Shown: piece after piece, positions 1 through 6,059 of the stretch
Layout of the letters: each line of letters starts with the position of its first letter
Position numbering within the stretch: position 1 is the first letter of the stretch
Assembly: GCA_964532405.1 (NCBI GenBank)
Contig: CAZHIC010000051.1
Location: 1 to 12,741, forward strand
DNA: 12,741 nucleotides
Direction of reading: 5' to 3'
Source: PALSA-1006 sp964532405
GTDB taxonomy: Bacteria; Pseudomonadota; Gammaproteobacteria; Burkholderiales; Gallionellaceae
The notes under the pieces: model-generated
The model's database searches: none
What the model saw: only the letters and a program-made list of their open reading frames with translations
What the model was told of the DNA's origin: nothing
Position numbers and translations under genes: made by a program

Positions 1-34
1 TTACAGGGGCAAGTTTACGAAGTGCAAATAATCA

Positions 35-51
35 ATTTTTAGAGGTGCCCT
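35..51. repeat. End of a dispersed palindromic element (right arm)
   Basis: These 17 bases (ATTTTTAGAGGTGCCCT) are identical to the right end of the complete 145-bp palindromic element at 10371-10515. The sequence to the left does not match the interior of that element, so this is either a remnant or the end of a diverged copy. The match contains a TAG stop (40-42) closing a reading frame that is open from base 1, and a GTG (45-47) that could be mistaken for the start of the next gene. Confidence 0.55.
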
Positions 52-65
52 ATAGAAAATCTATC

Positions 66-1076
66 ATGTCCTTCACCCCCGAAACCTTATTGCGTCAATG
101 GCAAACCCTGCGGATGATTCCTCGTCACCCTCGCAAGATTACGGCTGCCGTGCTTTGTGCAAGTTTGAATGCGGATGGTTTTGCAGTGGGCAAGCGAACG
201 GTGGAGCGCGATCTGCAATCGTTAGCCAGTATTTTTCCTCTGGTGTCGGATGAGCGGAGCAGGCCGTTCGGATGGAGCTGGCAAAAAGATGCGCCCGCCT
301 TTGATCTGCCGGGTATATCCAATAGCGAGGCGATTACCTTGTTGTTGTCGCGTGAACATTTGCGCAACCTGTTGCCCGCTTCCACCATCGCCCAATTACA
401 ACCCTATTTTGCCCTCGCCGAACAAAAGCTGTCTGCGCTAGAGCAGCATTCAGGCATCGCCGGATGGCAGCGCAAGGTGCGGGTGATACCAGCGTCGCAA
501 CCATTACTTGCGCCCAAGATAGACGAGGCGGTACAGGCCACCTTGTACGAAGCTCTGTTGAATGCGCGGCAATGCACTATCACGTATCTAAAACGTGAAG
601 CGAGCGAAGCGGAAAGCTATCCGGTTCATGCGTTGGGATTGGTGCAGCGGGGCCAAGTGCTGTATCTGGTTTGCACCATCAAATCTTATCCGCAGATTCG
701 CATTCTTGCGCTGCATCGCATTTTGGCGGCTGAGTTGTTGGATGAGTCTATTTCTCCGCCTGCCGATTTTGATCTGGACGCTTACATCGCATCCGGCGCG
801 CTGGGTTGGTTTCCCAAAGAGTCTATTCGTCTTAAAGCCAACTTCAGCGCCGAAGTGGCCGCGCATCTTTATGAAACGCCTTTGTCGGAAGATCAAACGA
901 TGACGGAGCTGCCTGATGGGCGAATTCAGCTTGCGGCAACAGTGCAGGAGACGCTGCAATTGCGCTGGTGGCTGCAAGGATTTGGCGATGCAGTGGAGGT
1001 GGTTAAGCCAGTTCAGTTACGGCGGCAGATTGCGGAAGGTGTTCAGCGTTTAGCTGATTGCTACAGAAAGGAATAA
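66..1076 (+). CDS. WYL-domain transcriptional regulator
   Basis: A 336-residue protein with the WYL regulator layout. It has an N-terminal winged helix-turn-helix (about residues 1-75, recognition helix near KRTVERDLQSLA at 43-54), a WYL domain (about 160-225, with VLYLVC at 198-203 and the IRILALHRI strand at 211-219), and a C-terminal WCX-like extension ending in GFGDAVEVVKPVQLRRQI (305-322). WYL proteins are usually DNA-binding repressors or activators that sense a nucleic-acid or nucleotide ligand; relatives (BrxR, CapW) control phage-defence loci. The canonical Trp of the WYL triad is Leu here. I start at ATG 66 because the GTG at 45 lies inside a repeat end; no good Shine-Dalgarno supports either, and the frame is open to the window edge. 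It is followed 3 bp later by the next gene, so it probably heads an operon. Confidence 0.88.
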   Translation: MSFTPETLLRQWQTLRMIPRHPRKITAAVLCASLNADGFAVGKRTVERDLQSLASIFPLVSDERSRPFGWSWQKDAPAFDLPGISNSEAITLLLSREHLRNLLPASTIAQLQPYFALAEQKLSALEQHSGIAGWQRKVRVIPASQPLLAPKIDEAVQATLYEALLNARQCTITYLKREASEAESYPVHALGLVQRGQVLYLVCTIKSYPQIRILALHRILAAELLDESISPPADFDLDAYIASGALGWFPKESIRLKANFSAEVAAHLYETPLSEDQTMTELPDGRIQLAATVQETLQLRWWLQGFGDAVEVVKPVQLRRQIAEGVQRLADCYRKE

Positions 1077-1079
1077 ATC

Positions 1080-1805
1080 ATGGATGGCGTTGAAGCAAGC
1101 AGGATTGTTGAATCTACCCTCAATCAGATTTCAGATTTATGCCAAATGAAACGAGATAGGCTCCGTGAAATACATCGACCTATTTTGGTGGCTCTGCAAA
1201 AAGAGTGTGCTGAAAAAGTGCGCATCGCTGAAGCAAAAGGTTATGAGCGAGGTAGAGGCGAAGCTGAAGGGCTTGAGCTTGCCGCGCTTGACGGCGTACA
1301 AAATATTTTGAAGGAGCTTCATGGCGAGACAATCCGTAAACGCCGGACGGCTGAGGAGAAAGCTTTGGATCGCGGGAGAATGGCGTCTGAAATGCGGCAT
1401 TGGCAAATATCTTTGTTGGGGTTTGGCCGGATTGCAAAAGGGGGTGATGTCATGGACAAGGCGGGAGTCCATTGCATTATCGAATCTGCAATTAGGTTTG
1501 GCGGGAAATTGCCAAGCATAGAAAATCAAAAACTGATTGAGCAGGTTCAGTCCGAGCTGGAGTTATGCGCTTCAATTGACGAAGTCGTTGAGATTCTTGA
1601 AGCCAACCGCAGCCTGATATGTAATTCGTTCGGAGTGGATGATTCTGCTTTTGATGAGTGCGTTGCTGATGTTCAATCGCTGGCAACTGGATCAGTTCAG
1701 CAAAGCGCCAATCTGAGTGAAGATGAATTCCAAGCAGGCATGGAACGTGGCCTGAGAAATTATTCAAGAATCGTTAAAAATGGAGAGCTGCATGAACAAA
1801 GCTGA
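1080..1805 (+). CDS. Coiled-coil protein of unknown function with C-terminal repeat domain
   Basis: A 241-residue protein I do not recognise. Residues about 20-110 are rich in charged residues with heptad-like spacing (helical, probably coiled coil, then a basic stretch near RKRR at 86-89). Residues 125-202 form a compact domain that aligns without gaps over 78 positions with the whole product of the next gene (about 31 identities by eye). That domain has a conserved core, ILE-x-NR-x-L-x-C-x-SFG (residues 172-185). The extreme N-terminus (MDGVEASRIVESTL) also resembles the start of that domain. No signal peptide or membrane segment is seen. The start is supported by AAAGGA at 1067-1072, 7 nt upstream. 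It follows the WYL regulator by 3 bp and overlaps the next gene by 14 bp, so translation is probably coupled. A strong internal ribosome site before Met125 may give a second product. Confidence 0.75.
   Translation: MDGVEASRIVESTLNQISDLCQMKRDRLREIHRPILVALQKECAEKVRIAEAKGYERGRGEAEGLELAALDGVQNILKELHGETIRKRRTAEEKALDRGRMASEMRHWQISLLGFGRIAKGGDVMDKAGVHCIIESAIRFGGKLPSIENQKLIEQVQSELELCASIDEVVEILEANRSLICNSFGVDDSAFDECVADVQSLATGSVQQSANLSEDEFQAGMERGLRNYSRIVKNGELHEQS
1438..1454 (+). promoter_or_regulatory. Strong internal Shine-Dalgarno and in-frame ATG
   Basis: AAGGGGG at 1438-1444 is followed 7 nt later by an in-frame ATG (1452-1454), codon 125 of the coiled-coil protein, exactly where the domain shared with the next gene begins. 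This could direct synthesis of a separate ~117-residue C-terminal product, or be the trace of an older gene boundary that was fused. Whether it is used cannot be seen from sequence. Confidence 0.45.
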
Positions 1806-2028
1806 AGTTAAAGACATCATTGAAGCCACGCTTAAAAGTGGAAGTAAAACGCCGGGACTTTTTGACTTGCCCAAGATGCTGGGGATTAAGAGCAAGCTTG
1901 AATCGTGCGAATCAGTTGCTGATGTCCTCGGTATACTGGAAGACAACCGCCCACTTTTATGCAAGTCGTTTGGATTAAGCGATGAGCTATTCAACAGCGG
2001 CGTGGAGAAGCTGAAAGCCTTGGCGTAA
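1792..2028 (+). CDS. Small paralogue of the preceding protein's C-terminal domain
   Basis: A 78-residue soluble protein that consists of only one copy of the domain found at residues 125-202 of the preceding gene product. The two align end to end without gaps, with about 40 percent identity counted by hand. Shared positions include M-x-KA-x-V at the start, ILE-x-NR, L-x-C-x-SFG and the closing LA. I place the start at ATG 1792, not the upstream ATG at 1780, because GGAGAG (1782-1787) sits 4 nt before it and the homology begins at that Met. It overlaps the upstream gene by 14 bp. The function is unknown. Likely possibilities are hetero-oligomerisation with, or competition against, the larger protein. 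Confidence 0.75.
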   Translation: MNKAEVKDIIEATLKSGSKTPGLFDLPKMLGIKSKLESCESVADVLGILEDNRPLLCKSFGLSDELFNSGVEKLKALA

Positions 2029-2036
2029 CTATCACA

Positions 2037-2276
2037 ATGGGATTCATCATCGGACTTATAGTCAGCCTCGCTATCGTTGGTTTGGTAATTGCAGGCTTCA
2101 TTGCCTACTGGATAGCGATGATTATGTTTTTCATCCTCGTGGCAGTTTTCTTATTCTGGGCGATGGTGTTTGCTTTGATCTCTGGTGATCCCTACGTCGG
2201 TGCGCTTTGCTCTGTGTTTGCTACTGGGTTGTCGTTTTGGTTGTTCAGTTTGCGTGAAGAGAGGCAGTCGAGTTAG
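2037..2276 (+). CDS. Small integral membrane protein
   Basis: A 79-residue, very hydrophobic protein. Residues about 3-48 form two membrane-spanning segments with almost no charged residues, and about 52-71 form a third. The C-terminal tail SLREERQSS is charged and, by the positive-inside rule, probably cytoplasmic. There is no recognisable family motif. It starts 8 bp after the stop of the small domain protein, so it probably belongs to the same operon, although no clear Shine-Dalgarno precedes the ATG. In context (WYL regulator, coiled-coil protein, small partner, membrane peptide) it could be the membrane effector of a stress or defence module. That is inference from layout only. Confidence 0.6.
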   Translation: MGFIIGLIVSLAIVGLVIAGFIAYWIAMIMFFILVAVFLFWAMVFALISGDPYVGALCSVFATGLSFWLFSLREERQSS

Positions 2277-2293
2277 CTCAACATGAGCTTCCC

Positions 2294-2488
2294 TTACGCC
2301 GCTCCGACTTCATTCAGCAGGTCGGGATGGCGATCCAGCACCTTGAGCAGTTTGACCAACGCGAGAGAGGGATTGGTTTTTCCGTTTTCGTAGCGTGAGA
2401 ACGCATTGACCTCTCCCCCAAATATCTCCGATGCTTCACGCAGGTCGAGGGGTGGTTTTTTGCGAACTTTGAAATAGAAAAACTCGCG
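2294..2488 (-). pseudogene. MqsA-type antitoxin fragment (C-terminal HTH only)
   Basis: Read on the minus strand, this stretch encodes about 64 residues that closely follow the C-terminal helix-turn-helix half of MqsA, the antitoxin of the MqsR/MqsA system. Diagnostic pieces are FKVRKK, REASEIFGG, VNAFSRYENGK and LLKVLDRHPDLLNEV, ending in a TAA (2294-2296). The N-terminal zinc-binding half is absent. Upstream in the same frame there is no ATG, GTG or TTG before a TGA, and the upstream bases run into the divergent HigB gene. No MqsR toxin gene is present. I therefore call it a decayed remnant. It could still be expressed only if a rare start codon were used. Confidence 0.75.
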
Positions 2489-2500
2489 TAGAATATGCGC
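2489..2500 (+). promoter_or_regulatory. Possible -10 box for a leaderless higB transcript
   Basis: TAGAAT (2489-2494), five of six matches to TATAAT, ends exactly 6 nt before the preferred HigB ATG at 2501. A transcript started from this box would begin at or near that ATG. No convincing -35 box lies at the usual distance, and no Shine-Dalgarno precedes the gene, which fits leaderless translation but does not prove it. Confidence 0.3.
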
Positions 2501-2791
2501 ATGCGAATAATTTCAAAAAGACCGCTCAGGGAGTTTTGGCAGCTTCATCCAGAATCCAAGCCCATGCTGAATGAATGGTTTAGAAAGGCGGGTCACATAG
2601 CAGCGAGTTCTTTTCCTGCATTGCGTGAGACGTTTGGTTCGGCAGATTATGTGGATGGGTTTACATTGTTCGATGTGGGGGGAAACCGTTACCGTATTGC
2701 GGCGGTTATTCACTACGATAAGCAACGGATGTATATTCGCCAGGTAATGACTCATGCAGAGTATGACCGTAATGATTGGAGGAAAAAATGA
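2501..2791 (+). CDS. higB: HigB-family toxin (mRNA interferase)
   Basis: A 96-residue protein of the HigB toxin family (the form paired with HigA, RelE-like fold). These toxins cleave mRNA at the ribosome and slow growth until bound by the antitoxin. Family features seen are the start MRIISKRPLREFW, the basic amphipathic helices around LNEWFRKAGHIA, the central V-GGNRYRIAAVIHYD strands, and the C-terminal end YIRQVMTHAEYDRNDWRKK. Full length for the family. I start at the second ATG (2501) because family members begin at that point and the ATG at 2495 adds only Met-Arg. Its stop overlaps the antitoxin start (ATGA, 2788-2791). Toxin-first order is normal for higBA. Confidence 0.88.
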   Translation: MRIISKRPLREFWQLHPESKPMLNEWFRKAGHIAASSFPALRETFGSADYVDGFTLFDVGGNRYRIAAVIHYDKQRMYIRQVMTHAEYDRNDWRKK

Positions 2792-3021
2792 ATACTGTGA
2801 TAGATTTTCAGCGGCTGCTACCTGCTTGGCAAAACCTCCAATCAGTAGCGCCAGTTTCACACATTGAATCTGAGGCCAGCTATGAGCAGGCGACTGTTTT
2901 ACTTAACAGTCTTCTTGATCTAGTCCGTGACGATACAAATCATCCGCTTTATTCACTTGTCGCTGTCGTCGGTGATTTGATCGAGGCTTATGAGATTGAT
3001 CACGAACCTATGGATAGTTAA
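2788..3021 (+). CDS. higA: HigA-like antitoxin lacking the HTH domain
   Basis: A 77-residue protein matching the N-terminal, toxin-facing part of HigA antitoxins: an N-terminal helix, then SYEQATVLLNSLLDLVRDD and the NHPL-x-x-LV-x-V-x-DLIEAYE segment. E. coli HigA is about 138 residues and ends in an XRE-type helix-turn-helix that binds the higBA operator. Here the protein stops right after the N-terminal region, and no frame downstream (3022-3190) encodes the missing part. It starts at ATG 2788 behind GGAGG (2778-2782), overlapping higB by ATGA, which couples the two. It may neutralise HigB but should not autorepress the operon alone. A natural short family member is the alternative. Confidence 0.72.
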   Translation: MNTVIDFQRLLPAWQNLQSVAPVSHIESEASYEQATVLLNSLLDLVRDDTNHPLYSLVAVVGDLIEAYEIDHEPMDS

Positions 3022-3100
3022 GCAAAGCAAGACCACCCAGAAGACCTCTCAAGGTCAGCATCGCAATAGTTTTTTTATCCAAAATAATCCATTAGAGCGT

Positions 3101-3128
3101 AGGTCGGGTTAAAACCAGACCTTGATTT
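3101..3128 (+). terminator. Possible terminator after higBA
   Basis: A 22-base inverted repeat (AGGTCGGGTT / AACCAGACCT, one mismatch, minimal loop) at 3101-3122 is followed by TGATTTT. It could terminate the higBA transcript, but the U tract is poor. The left arm also resembles the GTAGGTCGGGTT motif common in dispersed intergenic repeats, so it may be a repeat remnant. Confidence 0.35.
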
Positions 3129-3130
3129 TG

Positions 3131-3189
3131 TGATGCCCCAACGGCTAATGAATCCGGGTTTATGGGAATAGGCGGTTGGGGCAGCCCAT
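3131..3189. repeat. Inverted repeat between convergent higBA and the helicase gene
   Basis: TGATG then CCCCAAC (3131-3142) pairs with GTTGGGG (3175-3181) and CCCATCA (3183-3189) across a loop of about 32 bases, with a small bulge. It lies just past the 3' end of the helicase gene on the minus strand, so it could stabilise or end that transcript. No T run follows on either strand. Confidence 0.4.
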
Positions 3190-3199
3190 CATCAACCAA

Positions 3200-5305
3200 T
3201 TAATTTTTTTGCGAAAAAAAGTTTACAGCTTCTACCACATCGCGCGTGCGCTTGAACGGTGGCAGGCTCTGCCAGATGCGCTTGCCGTAATGTTTGGCGA
3301 TGAGGCGCGGGTCGCAGATCATCAGCACGCCGCGATCGCTCTCGTCGCGGATCAAGCGTCCCGCCCCCTGCTTGAGGTTGATCACCGTGCGCGGCAACTG
3401 GTATTCCATGAACGCGTTGCGCCCCTGCTTGGTGATCTGCGCGATGCGCGCCGCCAGTACCGGATCATCCGGCGGGGCGAACGGCAGTTTGTCGATGACC
3501 ACCAGCGACAGCGCTTCGCCGCGCACATCGACGCCTTCCCAGAACGATTGGCTGCCCAGCAGTACCGCGTTGCCGTGGTCGCGGAATTTGCTTAACAATT
3601 CGTTGCGTGAACCTTCGCCTTGGATCATCAGCGGATACTTCAGATTTTTGCGGTCGAATTCGGCCTGCAAAATTTCATAGGCGCGCTGCATGGCGCGCAA
3701 GCTGGTGAACAGCAAAAACGCGCGCCCTTTGCTGGCCTCGATCAAGGGCAGCGCCGCCTGTACCACCGCCTCGGTGTAGCCGGGGCTGTTCGGTTCCGGC
3801 ATGTCTTGCGGCACATACAGCAGCGCTTGTTCCTGATAATTGAACGGGCTGTCCCAGCAGGCGGTGCGCGCTTCCAGCAAGCCCATCTCGGCTTGGTAGT
3901 GAGAAAAATTCTGCTTCACCGCGAGCGTGGCGGAAGTGAATATCCAGGCGCGCGGATGGCCGCTGATCTGTTTGGCAAAAATTTCCGCGATGGACAACGG
4001 GGTGGTGTTGAGTACCACGGCATGGTGGAACACTTCCAGCCAGCGCACCTTGTCCACTACGTCGCCGTCCTGCCACTGCTTGAGTTGTTGCCCCAGCGCC
4101 TGCCCGCGTTGCCAGCAGTTTTCCAGCCCTTCGCTGCGTTCGGCTTGCTTTTCTAACAGATCAGTCAGTGCCTTAAGTTGCGTGTTCAATGTGGTGAGTG
4201 CCTCCGTCCAACCGGGCAATTCCAGCGTGGCATTGGCGGGCATGCGCCCTTCGTTCTTTTTGAACACCAGACGCAAATCGCGCGCCGCTTTTTCCAGCGC
4301 ATCGCAGGCCACGGGCAACGGCGCAAAATCTTTCGCGCTGGTCAGCGCTTCCAGTTGGCTATCGCGGGCGAGGTCGAGCAGTTGCGAGGTGGAAATGTTT
4401 TCGCCGAAAAACAGGCTGGCGGTTTCCGGCAACTGGTGCGCTTCGTCGAATATGACCGTGTTGCAGGCGGGCAGCAGCTCGGCCACGCCTTCGTCGCGCA
4501 GCATCACATCGGCAAAGAACAGGTGATGGTTCACCACCACCACATCGGCTTCCATCGCTTCTTTGCGCGCTTTCAAGACGAAACACTCTTTGTGCTGCGG
4601 GCATTCTTGCCCCAGACAATTTTCGCGCGTGGAAGTCACCTGCATCCAGATCGGCGCATTCTCCGGTACATCGGCCAGCCCGCTCTTGTCGCCTGATTGC
4701 GTCACCTTGGCATATTTCGCGATCTTGCCCAGATGGCGGATGTCATCGCGCGTTTTAAATGTGCCCTCGGTTTGCGCGCGCTCCAGATGGTAATGGCACA
4801 CATAATTGGAGCGACCCTTGAGCAGGGCGATGGACACCGGAACCTTCAGCGCATCGCGCACGGTGGGCAGGTCGCGTTGAAAAAGCTGATCTTGCAGGTT
4901 CTTCGTTCCGGTCGAAATGACCACCTTGCCGCCTGCCAGCAAGGCGGGCGCGAGATAAGCGAAGGTCTTGCCCGTGCCTGTACCCGCTTCGGCGATCAAT
5001 TGACCATTGGCGTTGATCGCTTCGGCGATGGCCTGCGCCAGCTCCACCTGTTGCGGACGCGCGCGAAAATTTTCGATGTGTGCGGAAAGCGCGCCATCGG
5101 GGGCAAACAGGGCTGAGATTTGTTCGGATGTGAGCAAAGGGTAGCGATCTAAGGCAGCAGGGTAGGGGGGGGCGTTGAATGCCGCAAAAAAACAGGGTTC
5201 CGATTTTACGCGAAATTCGGGTTGTTCATGTGCTTGATATTGCCTGACTGATGGCGGTGTTTGGGAACTTAAAATATGGCTCGGTGCCGGAGATGGCTGC
5301 TGCAT
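3200..5305 (-). CDS. yoaA: DinG/YoaA-family ATP-dependent DNA helicase (Fe-S, XPD-like)
   Basis: A 701-residue superfamily 2, XPD-like 5'-3' DNA helicase. It shows Walker A EAGTGTGKT (residues 106-114), a DEAH box (287-290), and four cysteines between them (C170, C230, C235, C241) with the spacing of the 4Fe-4S cluster of this family. Also seen are motif III-like FTSATL and motif VI QGAGRLIR (646-653). Sequence such as LLKGRSNYVC and the length after removing the N-terminus (about 637 residues, against about 636 for E. coli YoaA) point to YoaA, a helicase linked to replication-fork repair. The first ~60 residues are an extension the family lacks, coded by sequence with a C8 run (codons 45-48) and a T7 run. 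The real start may lie downstream, for example TTG at codon 57. It stands alone on the minus strand, divergent from the gene at 5432. Confidence 0.92.
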   Translation of the reverse strand: MQQPSPAPSHILSSQTPPSVRQYQAHEQPEFRVKSEPCFFAAFNAPPYPAALDRYPLLTSEQISALFAPDGALSAHIENFRARPQQVELAQAIAEAINANGQLIAEAGTGTGKTFAYLAPALLAGGKVVISTGTKNLQDQLFQRDLPTVRDALKVPVSIALLKGRSNYVCHYHLERAQTEGTFKTRDDIRHLGKIAKYAKVTQSGDKSGLADVPENAPIWMQVTSTRENCLGQECPQHKECFVLKARKEAMEADVVVVNHHLFFADVMLRDEGVAELLPACNTVIFDEAHQLPETASLFFGENISTSQLLDLARDSQLEALTSAKDFAPLPVACDALEKAARDLRLVFKKNEGRMPANATLELPGWTEALTTLNTQLKALTDLLEKQAERSEGLENCWQRGQALGQQLKQWQDGDVVDKVRWLEVFHHAVVLNTTPLSIAEIFAKQISGHPRAWIFTSATLAVKQNFSHYQAEMGLLEARTACWDSPFNYQEQALLYVPQDMPEPNSPGYTEAVVQAALPLIEASKGRAFLLFTSLRAMQRAYEILQAEFDRKNLKYPLMIQGEGSRNELLSKFRDHGNAVLLGSQSFWEGVDVRGEALSLVVIDKLPFAPPDDPVLAARIAQITKQGRNAFMEYQLPRTVINLKQGAGRLIRDESDRGVLMICDPRLIAKHYGKRIWQSLPPFKRTRDVVEAVNFFSQKN

Positions 5306-5342
5306 TTTAGAAGCTCGACCGGTTACTTTAGAAGGCGTGGAG

Positions 5343-5348
5343 TGTCAA
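5343..5348 (-). promoter_or_regulatory. Candidate -35 box for the helicase gene
   Basis: On the minus strand these bases read TTGACA, a perfect -35 consensus, about 38 nt upstream of the annotated ATG. At 17 bp spacing the -10 is weak (TAACCG). A TAAAAT (5203-5208, minus strand) inside the N-terminal extension is a better -10 box and would fit a shorter protein. Confidence 0.3.
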
Positions 5349-5371
5349 GTTTTCAAACAACACTGTTCTGT

Positions 5372-5377
5372 TATCAT
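5372..5377 (+). promoter_or_regulatory. Candidate -10 box for the His-rich membrane protein gene
   Basis: TGTTATCAT contains TATCAT, close to the TATAAT consensus, with TTTTCA (5350-5355) 16 bp upstream as a weak -35. It lies 54 nt before the ATG at 5432 in the divergent intergenic region. Support is modest. Confidence 0.3.
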
Positions 5378-5431
5378 GACGCCCGTTTTGGCCACTGAAA
5401 TGTAATGCAGATGAAAACCAAGGAGAGAAGA

Positions 5432-6043
5432 ATGGCGGTTGATTTTAGACTGAGACAGCTTGCCGCCGGTGTTTGTTTGGCGGCCTTGGCGGGCACGGGG
5501 TATGCGGCGGAAAGCACGCTCGACCTCACGTTGCCAGCGAGCCATTTTTACACCCAAGACACAGCGTCTTTTATGCTGGCAGCGAATGATACCGATGTCG
5601 CCAAAACCAAGGCTGAAACGGTACAGGCGACACCGTCAGCAGAGTTCGAGCCCAAGTTGTTATCCGGGAGCAAAATTCACCAATACCTTGGCATAGGCAC
5701 GGTCGCGCTGGCGGGGCTGGCTTTTGCGACGCACATCCATCCGGCGGATCCGAACGGGCCGCGCGATGTGAGCGGTACGCATGCGCAATTGGGTAAGGCG
5801 ACGGCGGTGATGGCGCTTGCTACTGTGGCAACGGGTTTGTATGCCCACTGGGATGATTTTAATCTGGAGGACGGCTGGTCCGACCCGGACAATTTGCATG
5901 TGCTGTTGGCTGCCACCGGCGCGGCTCTAATGGCATACGCGATTGAGAAATCCGCAAGCCAGAGTATGGGGACGGTCAACCACGCCGCCATGGCCGAATT
6001 GGGCGCCGTCGGCATGATCGTCGCGATCAAATTGACGTGGTAA
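5432..6043 (+). CDS. Exported/membrane His-rich protein, cytochrome b561-like layout
   Basis: A 203-residue protein with a signal-peptide-like N-terminus (RLRQLAAGVCLAALAGTGYAA, likely cut near residue 26), a polar linker to about residue 80, then four predicted membrane helices (about 84-102, 119-137, 155-172, 185-201). Histidines sit at the helix ends: H83, H101, H103, H117, H139, H156 and H184. Paired helix-end His residues are how cytochrome b561-like proteins hold heme b, so a membrane electron-transfer role is plausible. I cannot name the family, and metal binding is the alternative. The start at 5432 is chosen because AAGGAGAG (5420-5427) stands 4 nt before it; the in-frame ATG at 5405 would place charged residues before the signal peptide. 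The next ORF, with a CXXCH motif, starts 16 bp after the stop. Confidence 0.7.
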   Translation: MAVDFRLRQLAAGVCLAALAGTGYAAESTLDLTLPASHFYTQDTASFMLAANDTDVAKTKAETVQATPSAEFEPKLLSGSKIHQYLGIGTVALAGLAFATHIHPADPNGPRDVSGTHAQLGKATAVMALATVATGLYAHWDDFNLEDGWSDPDNLHVLLAATGAALMAYAIEKSASQSMGTVNHAAMAELGAVGMIVAIKLTW

Positions 6044-6059
6044 TAGGGGAGGCATGAAC

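Noticed and set aside
588..977. Minus-strand ORF opposite the WYL gene
   Set aside because: Shadow of the WYL coding sequence; no start signal or recognisable domain.
2314..2502. 62-residue minus-strand ORF beginning with ATG over the MqsA fragment
   Set aside because: It is a different frame from the MqsA-like reading; the MqsA similarity is convincing only in the frame ending at 2294.
3620..4696. Long plus-strand ORFs opposite the helicase gene
   Set aside because: They are antisense shadows of a well-supported 701-residue gene; no domain or ribosome site supports them.
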